Shown here piece after piece: positions 1 through 9,586 of a stretch of 44,193 nucleotides of DNA. A program made the translations under genes and the position numbers. The notes beneath the pieces were generated by a model. It made no database searches and was not told the origin of the DNA. It was given only the letters and a program-made list of their open reading frames with translations. This stretch comes from Acidobacteriota bacterium. Lineage in GTDB: Bacteria; Acidobacteriota; UBA6911; RPQK01; JAJDTT01. Within the stretch, counting starts at the first letter, position 1. The number at the start of each line of letters is the position of its first letter. The stretch is from positions 1 to 44,193 of the forward strand of contig JAPPLF010000041.1 of the NCBI GenBank assembly GCA_028874215.1, written 5' to 3'.

Positions 1-137
1 GCTCCTACAGCCAGTCATCGTACGGACCCGGCCTGGTCGTCGGAGTCCGGGTCGGTGGTTCCGGTGACCGGCTGCCCCACTCGGCCCCGGCCGCGGCGAC
101 TTCCCCATCCCGGTAGCCGGGATCCTTGTCTCCGCAA

Positions 138-1496
138 CTATCCGGACCGGTCCGATTCTCGGAAATGTCCGTTCGCAAGTGAACCCAGCATCTCATCCGC
201 GGCTTCCAGTGTCTTCCGGACATCCGCATCGGAGTGGGCGGCCGAGACGAAATTGGCCTCGAACTGGGAGGGCGCCGTGTAGACGCCGCGATCCAGCATC
301 CCGCGGAAAAAGGCGGCGAAACGTTGCAGGTCGCAGGTCTTGGCCTCGGCGAATCCCGTGACCGGTCCCTCCCGGTGAAACGGCGTGAACATGGAGCCGC
401 AACGCTGGACCTGAAGAGGGATCGAGTGGCGGCCGGCCGCCTCCCTCAATCCCCGGCACAGTTCGGACGCTCTCTCCTCCATGGCTTCGTAGGGGCGGTC
501 CCGTTCCAGGATCTCCAGCGTCTTCAGGCCGGCCGCCACGGCAATGGGATTCCCGGAAAGAGTCCCCGCCTGGTAGACGGAGCCCTGGGGAGCCATCATT
601 TCCATGATGTCCTTGCGCCCGCCGTATGCGCCGATGGGCAGCCCGCCGCCCACCACCTTGCCCAGGCAGGTCATGGGAGCCGTCACCGAGAATCGTTCCT
701 GAGCCCCTCCCAGCGCCAGCCGGAACCCGGTGATCACCTCATCGAAGATGACCACCGCGCCGTGAGCCTCACCCAGCTCCAAAACGCCCTGGAGAAAACC
801 CTCATGAGGAAGCAACACTCCCATGTTGGCGGGCACCGGCTCCAGGATGACGGCCGCGATCCGATCGGGATAGGCGCCGAAGGCGGCTTCCAACCGGTCG
901 AGATCGTTGAAGGGAACGGTCAGCGTCTCCCGGGCATAGCCTTCGGGGACTCCGGGGCTGTCGGCCAATCCCAGAGTCAGCACACCGGATCCCGCCTGGA
1001 CCAGCAGGCCGTCGGAGTGACCGTGGTAGCAGCCGTCGAATTTCACCACCAGGGAACGGCCGGTGTAGGCGCGGGCGAGCCGCAACGCGGTCATGGTGGC
1101 CTCGGTGCCCGAGTTGACCAGCCTCACCTTCTCGATGGAGGGAAACAGGCCGCAGATCTTCTCGGCCAGCAGCACCTCTCCCTCGGTGGGCGCTCCGTAG
1201 CTGGTCCCCCGCTGCGCCGCTTCGGTCACCGCCTGAACGACTTCGGGCCGGGCATGTCCCAGGATCAGCGGACCCCAGGAGCCCAGGTAGTCCACGTAGC
1301 GGTTGCCGTCCATGTCCACCACCTGCGAACCGTTCCCCGACCGCAGGAAGGGAGGACTCCCCCCCACCGCCTTGAAGGCCCGCACCGGACTGTTGACGCC
1401 GCCCGGCATGACCTGCCGGGCCCGATCCATCAAGGCATTGCTCTCGGCGTTGGCCTGGAGCCTGCCCGCTTCCGACGAGTCGTTCCGATTTTTCAA
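138..1496 (-). CDS. hemL: Glutamate-1-semialdehyde 2,1-aminomutase
   Basis: PLP enzyme converting glutamate-1-semialdehyde to 5-aminolevulinate in the C5 route to tetrapyrroles. The 452-residue reading shows the family signature PGGVNSPVRAF near residue 31, the aminotransferase core with FDEVITGFR (251-259), and the PLP lysine K280 in CLGKVVGGGLPIGA. I chose the TTG at 1496 because AGGGGGAA lies just upstream and the reading then starts close to the usual family start; an ATG at 1430 is possible but would remove part of the N-terminal helix. An open frame continues upstream to 1646, but it would overlap hemB and is not family-like. It lies 20 bp downstream of hemB on the same strand, so the two consecutive steps of the pathway are probably one transcript. 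Confidence 0.95.
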   Translation of the reverse strand: MKNRNDSSEAGRLQANAESNALMDRARQVMPGGVNSPVRAFKAVGGSPPFLRSGNGSQVVDMDGNRYVDYLGSWGPLILGHARPEVVQAVTEAAQRGTSYGAPTEGEVLLAEKICGLFPSIEKVRLVNSGTEATMTALRLARAYTGRSLVVKFDGCYHGHSDGLLVQAGSGVLTLGLADSPGVPEGYARETLTVPFNDLDRLEAAFGAYPDRIAAVILEPVPANMGVLLPHEGFLQGVLELGEAHGAVVIFDEVITGFRLALGGAQERFSVTAPMTCLGKVVGGGLPIGAYGGRKDIMEMMAPQGSVYQAGTLSGNPIAVAAGLKTLEILERDRPYEAMEERASELCRGLREAAGRHSIPLQVQRCGSMFTPFHREGPVTGFAEAKTCDLQRFAAFFRGMLDRGVYTAPSQFEANFVSAAHSDADVRKTLEAADEMLGSLANGHFRESDRSG

Positions 1497-1516
1497 GGAG
1501 TTCCCCCTGGTTTGTC

Positions 1517-2515
1517 CTATTCGGTCCAATCGCCGCGTCGAATCCTCTCGGCCACTTCGCACGCGAAATAGGTCAGAATGATGTCGGCTCCCGCTCGCCG
1601 GATCGAAAGCAACGTTTCCCTCACGGCCTGGTCCCGGTTCAGCCAACCCTGGGCGAAGGCCGCGCAGAGGGCGCTGTATTCTCCGCTCACCTGGTAGGCG
1701 GCCACCGGAACTTCGGACATTCGGCGGACCCGGTGGATGATGTCCAGATAGGGCAGCGCCGGTTTCACCATGACCATGTCGGCCCCTTCCTCCAGATCCA
1801 GGCGGACCTCCCGTTCGGCCTCGCGGGCGTTGGCCGGGTCCATCTGGTAGCTCTTCCGGTCACCGAAACTGGGGGCCGACTCGGCCGCTTCCCGGAAAGG
1901 TCCGTAGTAGGCGGAGGCGTACTTGGCCGCGTACGAGAGGATCGCCGTCTCCTGGAAACCTTCCGAGTCGAGAGTTTTGCGGATGGCCCCCACCCTGCCG
2001 TCCATCATGTCCGACGGGGCCACCAAGTGGGCGCCCGCCCGGGCGTAGGACAGGGCTTCCTGGGAGAGCAGTTCGAGCGTGCCGTCGTTGTCGACGCGGG
2101 GAGGATCGTCCAGCAGGCGTCCGCAGTGCCCGTGGTCCGTGTATTCGCAGAGGCAGACGTCCGCGATCAGCAGCAGGTCCTCGACTTTCTCCCTGCCTGC
2201 CTGGAGGGCCCGGCAGATGAGCCCGTCCTGGGCGTATCCCGGAGTTCCCAGTGCGTCCTTCTCCGACGGGTCCGGGATTCCGAAGAGCATCACTCCGGCG
2301 ATCTCCAACTCCTGGACCCGTTCCAACTCCTGGACCAGAACGTCCACCGAGTACCGGAACTGGCCCGGCATGGACGGGATCTCCTCCCGGACGCCCCGCC
2401 CCTCGCGAACGAACATGGGATAGATCAACTGTCCCGGCTCGAGACGGGTCTCCCGGACCATGCGGCGCAATCGGGGACTGGTTCGCAGACGGCGGGGGCG
2501 GATGGCGAGTGTCAT
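1517..2515 (-). CDS. hemB: Porphobilinogen synthase (delta-aminolevulinic acid dehydratase)
   Basis: Condenses two 5-aminolevulinate molecules into porphobilinogen in the cytoplasm. The 332-residue reading has both Schiff-base lysines, K198 (in SYAAKYASAYYGPF) and K251 (in DMVMVKPALPYLD). The zinc-site cysteines C121, C123 and C131 in DVCLCEYTDHGHCG are present, which marks the Zn-dependent type rather than the Mg-only type. ATG at 2515 is preferred over a TTG six codons upstream; neither has a strong ribosome site. The gene follows a tRNA gene and precedes hemL on the same strand, so it may be transcribed by read-through from the tRNA promoter or from its own unseen promoter. Confidence 0.95.
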   Translation of the reverse strand: MTLAIRPRRLRTSPRLRRMVRETRLEPGQLIYPMFVREGRGVREEIPSMPGQFRYSVDVLVQELERVQELEIAGVMLFGIPDPSEKDALGTPGYAQDGLICRALQAGREKVEDLLLIADVCLCEYTDHGHCGRLLDDPPRVDNDGTLELLSQEALSYARAGAHLVAPSDMMDGRVGAIRKTLDSEGFQETAILSYAAKYASAYYGPFREAAESAPSFGDRKSYQMDPANAREAEREVRLDLEEGADMVMVKPALPYLDIIHRVRRMSEVPVAAYQVSGEYSALCAAFAQGWLNRDQAVRETLLSIRRAGADIILTYFACEVAERIRRGDWTE

Positions 2516-2558
2516 GGGGAGATCCGGCTTCAATCCGACTGCGGTCGGTTATTTGGCA

Positions 2559-2631
2559 TGGCGGTGGAGGGACTCGAACCCCCGACTCGGCGGATATGAG
2601 CCGCCTGCTCTGACCACTGAGCTACACCGCC
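2559..2631 (-). tRNA. tRNA with CAT anticodon (elongator Met or Ile2)
   Basis: A full cloverleaf can be folded: 7-bp acceptor stem GGCGGTG/CACCGCC, D arm GCTC/GAGC, anticodon stem GGCGG/CCGCC around loop CTCATAT, and a T arm with TTCGAGT. The discriminator base is A and CCA is not encoded (the next bases are TGC). The anticodon is CAT. The G1-C72 pair excludes the usual initiator tRNA. The acceptor stem looks like elongator tRNA-Met, whereas the short D loop AGTGGTCA resembles the minor isoleucine tRNA whose C34 is modified by TilS. I cannot decide between the two by eye. Confidence 0.93.
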
Positions 2632-2642
2632 AACGGCGATCG

Positions 2643-2672
2643 AATATAACTGAACGGACGGCGCTACATCAA
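2643..2672 (-). promoter_or_regulatory. Probable sigma70-type promoter of the tRNA gene
   Basis: On the minus strand TTGATG (2672-2667) and TATATT (2648-2643) are 18 bp apart. The predicted start is near 2636, a few bases before the tRNA 5' end, as expected for a tRNA transcript. It may also serve hemB and hemL by read-through. Confidence 0.55.
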
Positions 2673-2712
2673 CGCGGCAGCGGCCATCGAGTCGGCACTG
2701 CGGTGGTCTGGC

Positions 2713-3972
2713 TCAGACGGCGGCCGACGCCACGATGGGCGTTTCTTCCCGGGATTCGTACCACTCCCGGAAGACCATGAGGTTGGGGCGCATCACCGTC
2801 GAGATCCGGGCGCTTCCCAGGAAGACGTCCTGGCTCTTGTAGCCGTTCCCGGTGATTCCGACCACCACCGATTCGTCGGGCCGGATCCGGTTCTGGCGGA
2901 GAAGCTTGATGGTGACGGCCAGAGTGGTTCCTCCGGCCGGTTCGGTGAAGACGCCCTCGGTCTCCGCCAGCAGCCGAATGGCAGCCAGGATTTCCTCATC
3001 CTCCGCCATCTCTCCCCAGCCGCCGGACTGGCGGACGTCCTGCAGCACGTAGGGGCCGTCGGCCGGGTCGCCGATGGCGATGGCCTTGGCCACCGTGTTC
3101 GGTTTCTCGGGGTTGATGTAGTCGAGACCCTGATGGAGGGCCCGGATCACCGGCGCGCAACCGGCCGCCTGGGCGCAGTGGATCTTGGTGTGGCCCTCGG
3201 CCCAGCCCAGGTGCACCACCTCTTGGAGAGCCTTGGCGACGCGGGGAAGCAGGGTTCCTCCAGCCGTGGGAAGGACCAGGTGGTCGGGAAGCCGCCAACC
3301 CAACTGTTCCACGATCTCGAAGCCCATGGTTTTGGCCCCTTCGGTGTAGTAGGGCCTGAGATTGACGTTGACGAATCCCCAGCCGTAGTGGTCGCCGATT
3401 TCGGCGCAGAGGCGGTTCACGTCGTCGTAGTTGCCCTCCAGTCCCACGAGTTCGGGCCCATGGATGAGCGAGCCGAGAATCTTGCTCGGTTCCGTCGTTT
3501 CGGGAATGAAGATGAGGCAGGGAAGACCGGTCCGGGCGCAGTGGGCCGCCACCGAGTTGCCGAGATTGCCGGTGGACGCACAGGAGAAGACCTCGTATCC
3601 CAACTCCCTCCCCCGGCTCAGGGCGATGGAGACGACCCGGTCCTTGTAGGAGAAGCTGGGATGATTGACCGAATCATCCTTGAGATAGAGTTCCTTCAGG
3701 CCCAGCCGGCGGGCCAGCCGGTCCGCCCGGATCAGGGGAGTGTAGCCGGAGTGGAATCCGGTCACCGGCGCTCCATCCAACGGCAGCAGCTCCCGGTAGC
3801 GCCATAGATTCGGGGGTCGGGTCGCGATCTTGGCGGGATTCAGATTGGCCCCGATCTTCTCGTAGTCGTACAGGACCTCCAAGGGCCCGAAGCACTCGAG
3901 ACAAATGAAACTCCGATCCGCCGGGTAGCGTTGGTCGCACTCCTTGCAGCCCAGACCCGTCAAGTAACTCAT
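2713..3972 (-). CDS. thrC: Threonine synthase with N-terminal zinc ribbon
   Basis: PLP enzyme that converts O-phosphohomoserine to threonine. The 419-residue protein begins with a zinc ribbon (C9, C12, C24, C27), has the PLP lysine K110 in SFSYKDR, and a phosphate-binding glycine loop LPTAGGTLL. ATG at 3972 is chosen because AGGGAAGCAGG lies directly upstream and the zinc ribbon then starts at residue 9; the longer open frame would include leader RNA. The zinc-ribbon form is shared by threonine synthases of several phyla and by cysteate synthase, so the exact substrate is inferred from overall similarity. Upstream are a promoter, a SAM-I riboswitch and a terminator, all on the same strand, so the gene appears to be controlled by S-adenosylmethionine. 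No other gene follows it closely; the tRNA gene is 81 bp downstream. Confidence 0.9.
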   Translation of the reverse strand: MSYLTGLGCKECDQRYPADRSFICLECFGPLEVLYDYEKIGANLNPAKIATRPPNLWRYRELLPLDGAPVTGFHSGYTPLIRADRLARRLGLKELYLKDDSVNHPSFSYKDRVVSIALSRGRELGYEVFSCASTGNLGNSVAAHCARTGLPCLIFIPETTEPSKILGSLIHGPELVGLEGNYDDVNRLCAEIGDHYGWGFVNVNLRPYYTEGAKTMGFEIVEQLGWRLPDHLVLPTAGGTLLPRVAKALQEVVHLGWAEGHTKIHCAQAAGCAPVIRALHQGLDYINPEKPNTVAKAIAIGDPADGPYVLQDVRQSGGWGEMAEDEEILAAIRLLAETEGVFTEPAGGTTLAVTIKLLRQNRIRPDESVVVGITGNGYKSQDVFLGSARISTVMRPNLMVFREWYESREETPIVASAAV

Positions 3973-4017
3973 CCTGCTTCCCTTTCCCTTGTCCCGGCAG
4001 GACGGATCGCCAAACAA

Positions 4018-4048
4018 CAAAAAAGCCCTTTCCCGCTGAGAAAGGGCT
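4018..4048 (-). terminator. Intrinsic terminator of the riboswitch expression platform
   Basis: Read on the minus strand, AGCCCTTTCTC and GGGAAAGGGCT form a strong stem (AGCCCTTTC paired with GAAAGGGCT) followed by TTTTTTGTTG. It sits about 14 nt downstream of the SAM aptamer and 45 nt before the thrC start. The 3' side of aptamer P1 is preceded by GAAAG (4072-4068), which could pair with CTTTC of the terminator to form the alternative antiterminator. Confidence 0.85.
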
Positions 4049-4062
4049 CCCACGCAACCGGG

Positions 4063-4173
4063 CTTATCTTTCAGACAAGCGGGCGAACCCGTCTGCGGGA
4101 TTTGGCACCGTACCATTCAAGGGCCGGTTGCCGTGACATCCTAGGGCCCGATCCCTCCGTCACTCTGGATAAG
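4063..4173 (-). promoter_or_regulatory. SAM-I (S-box) riboswitch aptamer
   Basis: The minus strand carries the S-box hallmarks in order: P1 strand CTTATCCAGAG (from 4173), GGAGGGATCGGGCCC, CGGCAACCGGCC, GGTGCCAAATCCCGC, and CTGAAAGATAAG closing P1 (ending 4063). P1 pairs CTTATC with GATAAG. In this class SAM binding stabilises P1 and lets the downstream terminator form, so high SAM should lower expression of the gene behind it, here thrC. The aptamer begins about 7 nt after the predicted transcription start. S-boxes usually precede methionine or SAM genes, so the target is unusual. Confidence 0.92.
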
Positions 4174-4186
4174 GACAAGAAATGGG

Positions 4187-4216
4187 ATAATAGGTTGGCG
4201 TCCACGTTTCTGTCAA
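4187..4216 (-). promoter_or_regulatory. Promoter of the riboswitch-thrC transcript
   Basis: TTGACA (4216-4211) matches the -35 consensus exactly, and TATTAT (4192-4187) follows after an 18-bp spacer. Transcription would start near 4180, just before the SAM-I aptamer. It reads away from tilS, whose start codon is 82 bp away on the other strand. Confidence 0.75.
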
Positions 4217-4297
4217 GAGCGTCGTTCTATTGGGTAGGAGGCAACCTCCTCTGCCGGCTCCTCTTGGTTCCGGCCGCAGCCGTCTTCGAGCAAAGCG

Positions 4298-5725
4298 ATG
4301 GACCTCTTCGTATCGGCAGTCAGGGACACCGTCAAACGGTTTTCGTTGCTGAAGCCGGGTGATTCGGTGCTGTGCGCGGTTTCGGGCGGTCCCGATTCGA
4401 TGGCGCTGCTCCAGGTCCTCAGGGAACTGAGCCGCGAGTGGCCGCTGTCGCTGTCGGCCCTCCACGTGAATCATGGCCTTCGAGGCGCCGAGTCCGATGC
4501 GGACGCAAGCTTCGTCGGAACGCTCTGCCGGCAATTGGAGGTCCCGCTCCACGTCCGGTCGCGCCCGCTGAAGCCGGGGCCGGGTACGAATCTTCAGGAT
4601 CTGGCCCGAAGGGTCCGCTACCGGTTCCTCTCCGAGACCGCGTCAGCCGCCGGGTCCGTCGTGGCCACCGGGCACAACCTGCAGGATCAGGCCGAGACCT
4701 TTCTGTTGAAGCTGGCGCGCGGCGCCGGCCCCACGGGTATGTCGGGGATCTTCCCGGCGCGCGAGATTCTTCCTCACGGGCCGGAAGCGAGCCCGGTCCG
4801 CATGGTCCGCCCGTTGCTGGAGAGGGACCGGGAAGAAATACTGGGGTTTCTCGAACGCCGGGGACAGCCCTACCGGGACGATTCCAGCAACCGGAATCTC
4901 CGCTACGATCGCAACTGGGTCCGCCACCACCTGATTCCCGACTTGCGCAGGCGCCTGAACCCGGCCCTGATTCCGACCCTGGGACGGACCGCCCGGCTCT
5001 GGCAGGAGGTGGCGGAGTTCCTGGAAGACGAGGGGCGCAAGGCCTTCCGGTCGTGCCGGGAGACGCCGTCGATCCGTTCCGGCGAGGTCAGGCTGAGGGT
5101 CGCGGCGCTCCTCGATCTGGCGCCGGCCCTCAGGAAAGAGGTGGTCCGGCATGCAGTGAGAACCTGCAAGGGGGATCTCCGGGACCTGGGCCTGGAGCAC
5201 GTCGACCGGGTACTGGATCTGGTCTCCGGACGAAGCGGGAGACGGGTCCACCTGCCGGGAGAAATTGAGGCCGGCCTCGAATTCGACCACCTGAGACTCG
5301 CAAGGAGGGTTCCGCCGGTCCGGTTCAGCCACCGGCTTCCGGTCCCCGGGGAGGTGGCCATTCCGGAAACCGGCCGGCACGTGGTCTGCCGCCGGATGAC
5401 GGCGCCCGCTGGAGATTCGGGTCAAACTCTGCTTCGTTTTCCAGGGTCCAGCCTGACGGTCCGGAACCGCGTGGCGGGGGACCGGTACCCGGGTCCGGGC
5501 GGGAAGAAGCTCAAGCGGCTCTTCCTGCAGCACCGCATCCCCAGGAGCGCCCGGGATTCCCTGGTGGTGGCGGAGGACGATGGCCGCCTGCTCTGGGTGG
5601 AGGGTCTTCCCGCGGACCCCAGGGTCCGCGCCTGTCCGGGCGAAAGGGAGGCGGTCCTGATCAAGGTACGTGACGGTCCTCACGCCGGGTCGAGGGAACC
5701 CGGCGCGAGTCGGCATCGTGTATAG
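4298..5725 (+). CDS. tilS: tRNA(Ile)-lysidine synthase
   Basis: Converts C34 of the CAU anticodon of minor isoleucine tRNA to lysidine, changing both its codon reading and its aminoacylation. The N-terminal PP-loop motif SGGPDS is at residues 29-34, followed by HVNHGLRG near residue 50 and the GHNLQDQAET segment, all typical of TilS. The 475-residue length fits the long form with a C-terminal tRNA-binding domain. ATG at 4298 gives the normal N-terminus, although the ribosome site is weak. It is divergent from thrC and lies 119 bp before ftsH, the same tilS-ftsH order seen in many bacteria. A CAT-anticodon tRNA that may be its substrate is 1.7 kb away. Confidence 0.93.
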   Translation: MDLFVSAVRDTVKRFSLLKPGDSVLCAVSGGPDSMALLQVLRELSREWPLSLSALHVNHGLRGAESDADASFVGTLCRQLEVPLHVRSRPLKPGPGTNLQDLARRVRYRFLSETASAAGSVVATGHNLQDQAETFLLKLARGAGPTGMSGIFPAREILPHGPEASPVRMVRPLLERDREEILGFLERRGQPYRDDSSNRNLRYDRNWVRHHLIPDLRRRLNPALIPTLGRTARLWQEVAEFLEDEGRKAFRSCRETPSIRSGEVRLRVAALLDLAPALRKEVVRHAVRTCKGDLRDLGLEHVDRVLDLVSGRSGRRVHLPGEIEAGLEFDHLRLARRVPPVRFSHRLPVPGEVAIPETGRHVVCRRMTAPAGDSGQTLLRFPGSSLTVRNRVAGDRYPGPGGKKLKRLFLQHRIPRSARDSLVVAEDDGRLLWVEGLPADPRVRACPGEREAVLIKVRDGPHAGSREPGASRHRV

Positions 5726-5774
5726 AGGAGCGCCGCGGGAACGGTGCGGACCATGTTGAAAGAATCGGCGGGCG

Positions 5775-5803
5775 TGTTCAGACTCGGGACATTCCCCTAT
5801 AAT
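5775..5803 (+). promoter_or_regulatory. Possible promoter upstream of ftsH
   Basis: A perfect TATAAT is at 5798-5803. The -35 region 17 bp upstream (TGTTCA, 5775-5780) is weak. The start would be near 5810, leaving a short leader before the ftsH ribosome site. Confidence 0.5.
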
Positions 5804-5831
5804 GGAACAATGTCCGACGTATCTGCGTCTC

Positions 5832-5837
5832 AGGAGG
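5832..5837 (+). promoter_or_regulatory. Ribosome binding site that sets the TTG start of ftsH
   Basis: AGGAGG at 5832-5837 stands 7 nt before the TTG at 5845. No ATG in frame lies at a suitable distance, so the TTG is the likely start. Confidence 0.8.
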
Positions 5838-5844
5838 TCCGGTC

Positions 5845-7788
<1,944 letters not shown>

Positions 7789-7884
7789 CGCCTTCCGGCC
7801 GCTCCCCGTATCAGGAGGTTGCAGGCCGGAGGAGCGCCGGTTCTTTTCTACCGCCGGCAGTGGCGCCAGTCCCATTTTTCTGGC

Positions 7885-8778
7885 ATGCGAGAGAATCGGC
7901 CAAAACGCGCAATTGGAGACGTCCGGAAATCTTTCACCCTGAGAGCCCGGGGCAGGAGTCTGGAGTTGGGTCCGGTCACCCGGACCATGGCGGTGATCAA
8001 CGTCACCCCCGACTCCTTCTCCGACGGCGGCAAGTTCCTCGCTGCCGACCAGGCCGTGGACCGTTGCCTGGAGTTGGCGGCCAAGGGCGCGGACATCCTG
8101 GACATCGGCGGCGAGTCCACCCGCCCGGGCGTGTCTCCGGTTTCGGCCGCCCAGGAGTTGGACCGCATTCTGCCGGTGCTGGCGGGAATCCGGGGCCGCA
8201 CATCCTGTCTCGTTTCCGTCGACACCTACAAGTCGCAGGTGGCGCGGGCGGCCCTGGACGCAGGCGCCCATATCGTCAACAACGTCGGCGCGCTGCAGTT
8301 GGACCCGGGTGTGGCGGAGGTTGCGGGCAAGGCCGGCGCCGCCATAGTGCTCATGCACATGCGGGGTACGCCACGCTCCATGCAGACCCTGCCTCCCAGC
8401 CGGGACATTCTGAAGGAGATCGAGCAAAATCTGGCCCAGGCGGTGGACCTTGCCGGCAGCTACGGAATCGCTCGTGATAGAATCGTTGTCGATCCCGGAA
8501 TCGGGTTTGGCAAGACAGTAGAAGACAACCTCAAGGTCCTGAATCGGTTGCCACGGTTGCGCCGGCTCCGGTTGCCAATTCTGGTGGGCACGTCCCGAAA
8601 GAGCTTTCTCGGCAAAATCCTCGACATCCCGGTGCAAGAGAGGCTGATTGCCACGGCGGCTTCGGTCGTGATGGCGGTGGTCGGGGGAGCCCACATCGTG
8701 AGGGTTCACGATCTCGATGAAATGGTCCACGCGCTCCGAATAGCCGATTCGATTCTGGGCGAAAGGAGAGTCTGCTGA
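7885..8778 (+). CDS. folP: Dihydropteroate synthase
   Basis: Joins p-aminobenzoate to the pterin pyrophosphate in folate synthesis. The signatures are clear: VINVTPDSFSDGG near residue 35, the pterin-site segment DIGGESTRPG, NNVGALQ, and near the end PILVGTSRKSFLG. With the ATG at 7885 the protein has 297 residues, normal for the family. The start is not certain: a TTG at 7819 is in frame, but its AGGAGG is directly adjacent and so too close, and ATG 7885 lacks a good ribosome site. The stop is one base from the GTG start of cdaA, so the two are translationally linked. Confidence 0.92.
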   Translation: MRENRPKRAIGDVRKSFTLRARGRSLELGPVTRTMAVINVTPDSFSDGGKFLAADQAVDRCLELAAKGADILDIGGESTRPGVSPVSAAQELDRILPVLAGIRGRTSCLVSVDTYKSQVARAALDAGAHIVNNVGALQLDPGVAEVAGKAGAAIVLMHMRGTPRSMQTLPPSRDILKEIEQNLAQAVDLAGSYGIARDRIVVDPGIGFGKTVEDNLKVLNRLPRLRRLRLPILVGTSRKSFLGKILDIPVQERLIATAASVVMAVVGGAHIVRVHDLDEMVHALRIADSILGERRVC

Positions 8779-8779
8779 G

Positions 8780-9586
8780 GTGGACGCGTTCTCCGGTCTT
8801 TTCGATCTGGGTGTCCGGGATCTGCTCGACATCCTGGTGGTGACCGTCCTCATCTACCACATCCTGCTTCTGTTCAAGGGCACCCGCGGCTTGCAGATCA
8901 CGCTGGGGGTCATGGGACTTCTGTTGGTCTACTACCTGGCCCGGACGCTGGAACTGCAGATGGTGGAGACCCTGTTCTCCAATTTCTTCGTCAACTTCAT
9001 CCTGGCCGCCATCATCATCTATCAGCGGGAGATCCGCCGGGGACTGGCCGCTCTGGGCAGAGGCAGATTCTTCCTGCCGTTGTTCACCTCTGCCCAACGG
9101 GCCAACTTGAATGGATTGGTGGCGACGACCGGCCACCTGTCCCGGGACAAGACCGGGGCCTTGATCGTCCTGGAGCGGGAAATCGGGCTCCGCAACTACA
9201 TCGAGACGGGAATCAAGCTGGACGCCCTGGTCGGAAATGATTTATTGCTGAGTATTTTCAGCCCCGGCTGTCCACTCCACGACGGGGCCGTAATCGTTCA
9301 GGCCGACCGCATCGCCGCGGCGGGTTGCTATCTTCCCCTGACCACGAGTCCGGATCTGGGTCGCCGTTGGGGAAGCCGCCACCGCGCCGGCCTCGGGATC
9401 TCGGAAGAAACCGACGCCATTTCCATCATTGTTTCCGAGGAGACGGGCAGCGTGTCGGTGGCGTTCCAGGGCAACCTGATCCAGGATCTGGAGGCCCCGA
9501 AGCTGCTGGCGCTGCTCCGGGAGTTGATGGGAACTCGCCGGAGTCCATCCACCCAAGCGGTCCAGAGGAGCCCCAAGCCGGCATGA
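8780..9586 (+). CDS. cdaA: Diadenylate cyclase (c-di-AMP synthase) CdaA
   Basis: Makes the second messenger cyclic di-AMP from two ATP, at the membrane. The 268-residue protein has three N-terminal hydrophobic helices (about residues 8-85) and a DAC domain with the catalytic DGA (168-170) in PLHDGAVIV and RHR (200-202) in SRHRAGLGISEETDA. The GTG start has AAAGGAGAG about 10 nt upstream, inside the end of folP. Its stop overlaps the start of cdaR by ATGA. The neighbours cdaR and glmM form the conserved cda module that ties c-di-AMP to cell-wall precursor synthesis. Confidence 0.95.
   Translation: MDAFSGLFDLGVRDLLDILVVTVLIYHILLLFKGTRGLQITLGVMGLLLVYYLARTLELQMVETLFSNFFVNFILAAIIIYQREIRRGLAALGRGRFFLPLFTSAQRANLNGLVATTGHLSRDKTGALIVLEREIGLRNYIETGIKLDALVGNDLLLSIFSPGCPLHDGAVIVQADRIAAAGCYLPLTTSPDLGRRWGSRHRAGLGISEETDAISIIVSEETGSVSVAFQGNLIQDLEAPKLLALLRELMGTRRSPSTQAVQRSPKPA

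Noticed and set aside
5-229. Small minus-strand frame at the left edge
   Set aside because: It overlaps the end of hemL in another phase and shows only low-complexity Pro/Arg/Thr sequence. I see nothing to support a gene in 1-137.
234-1571. Open frame of 445 codons on the plus strand
   Set aside because: Antisense to hemL; no recognisable domain.
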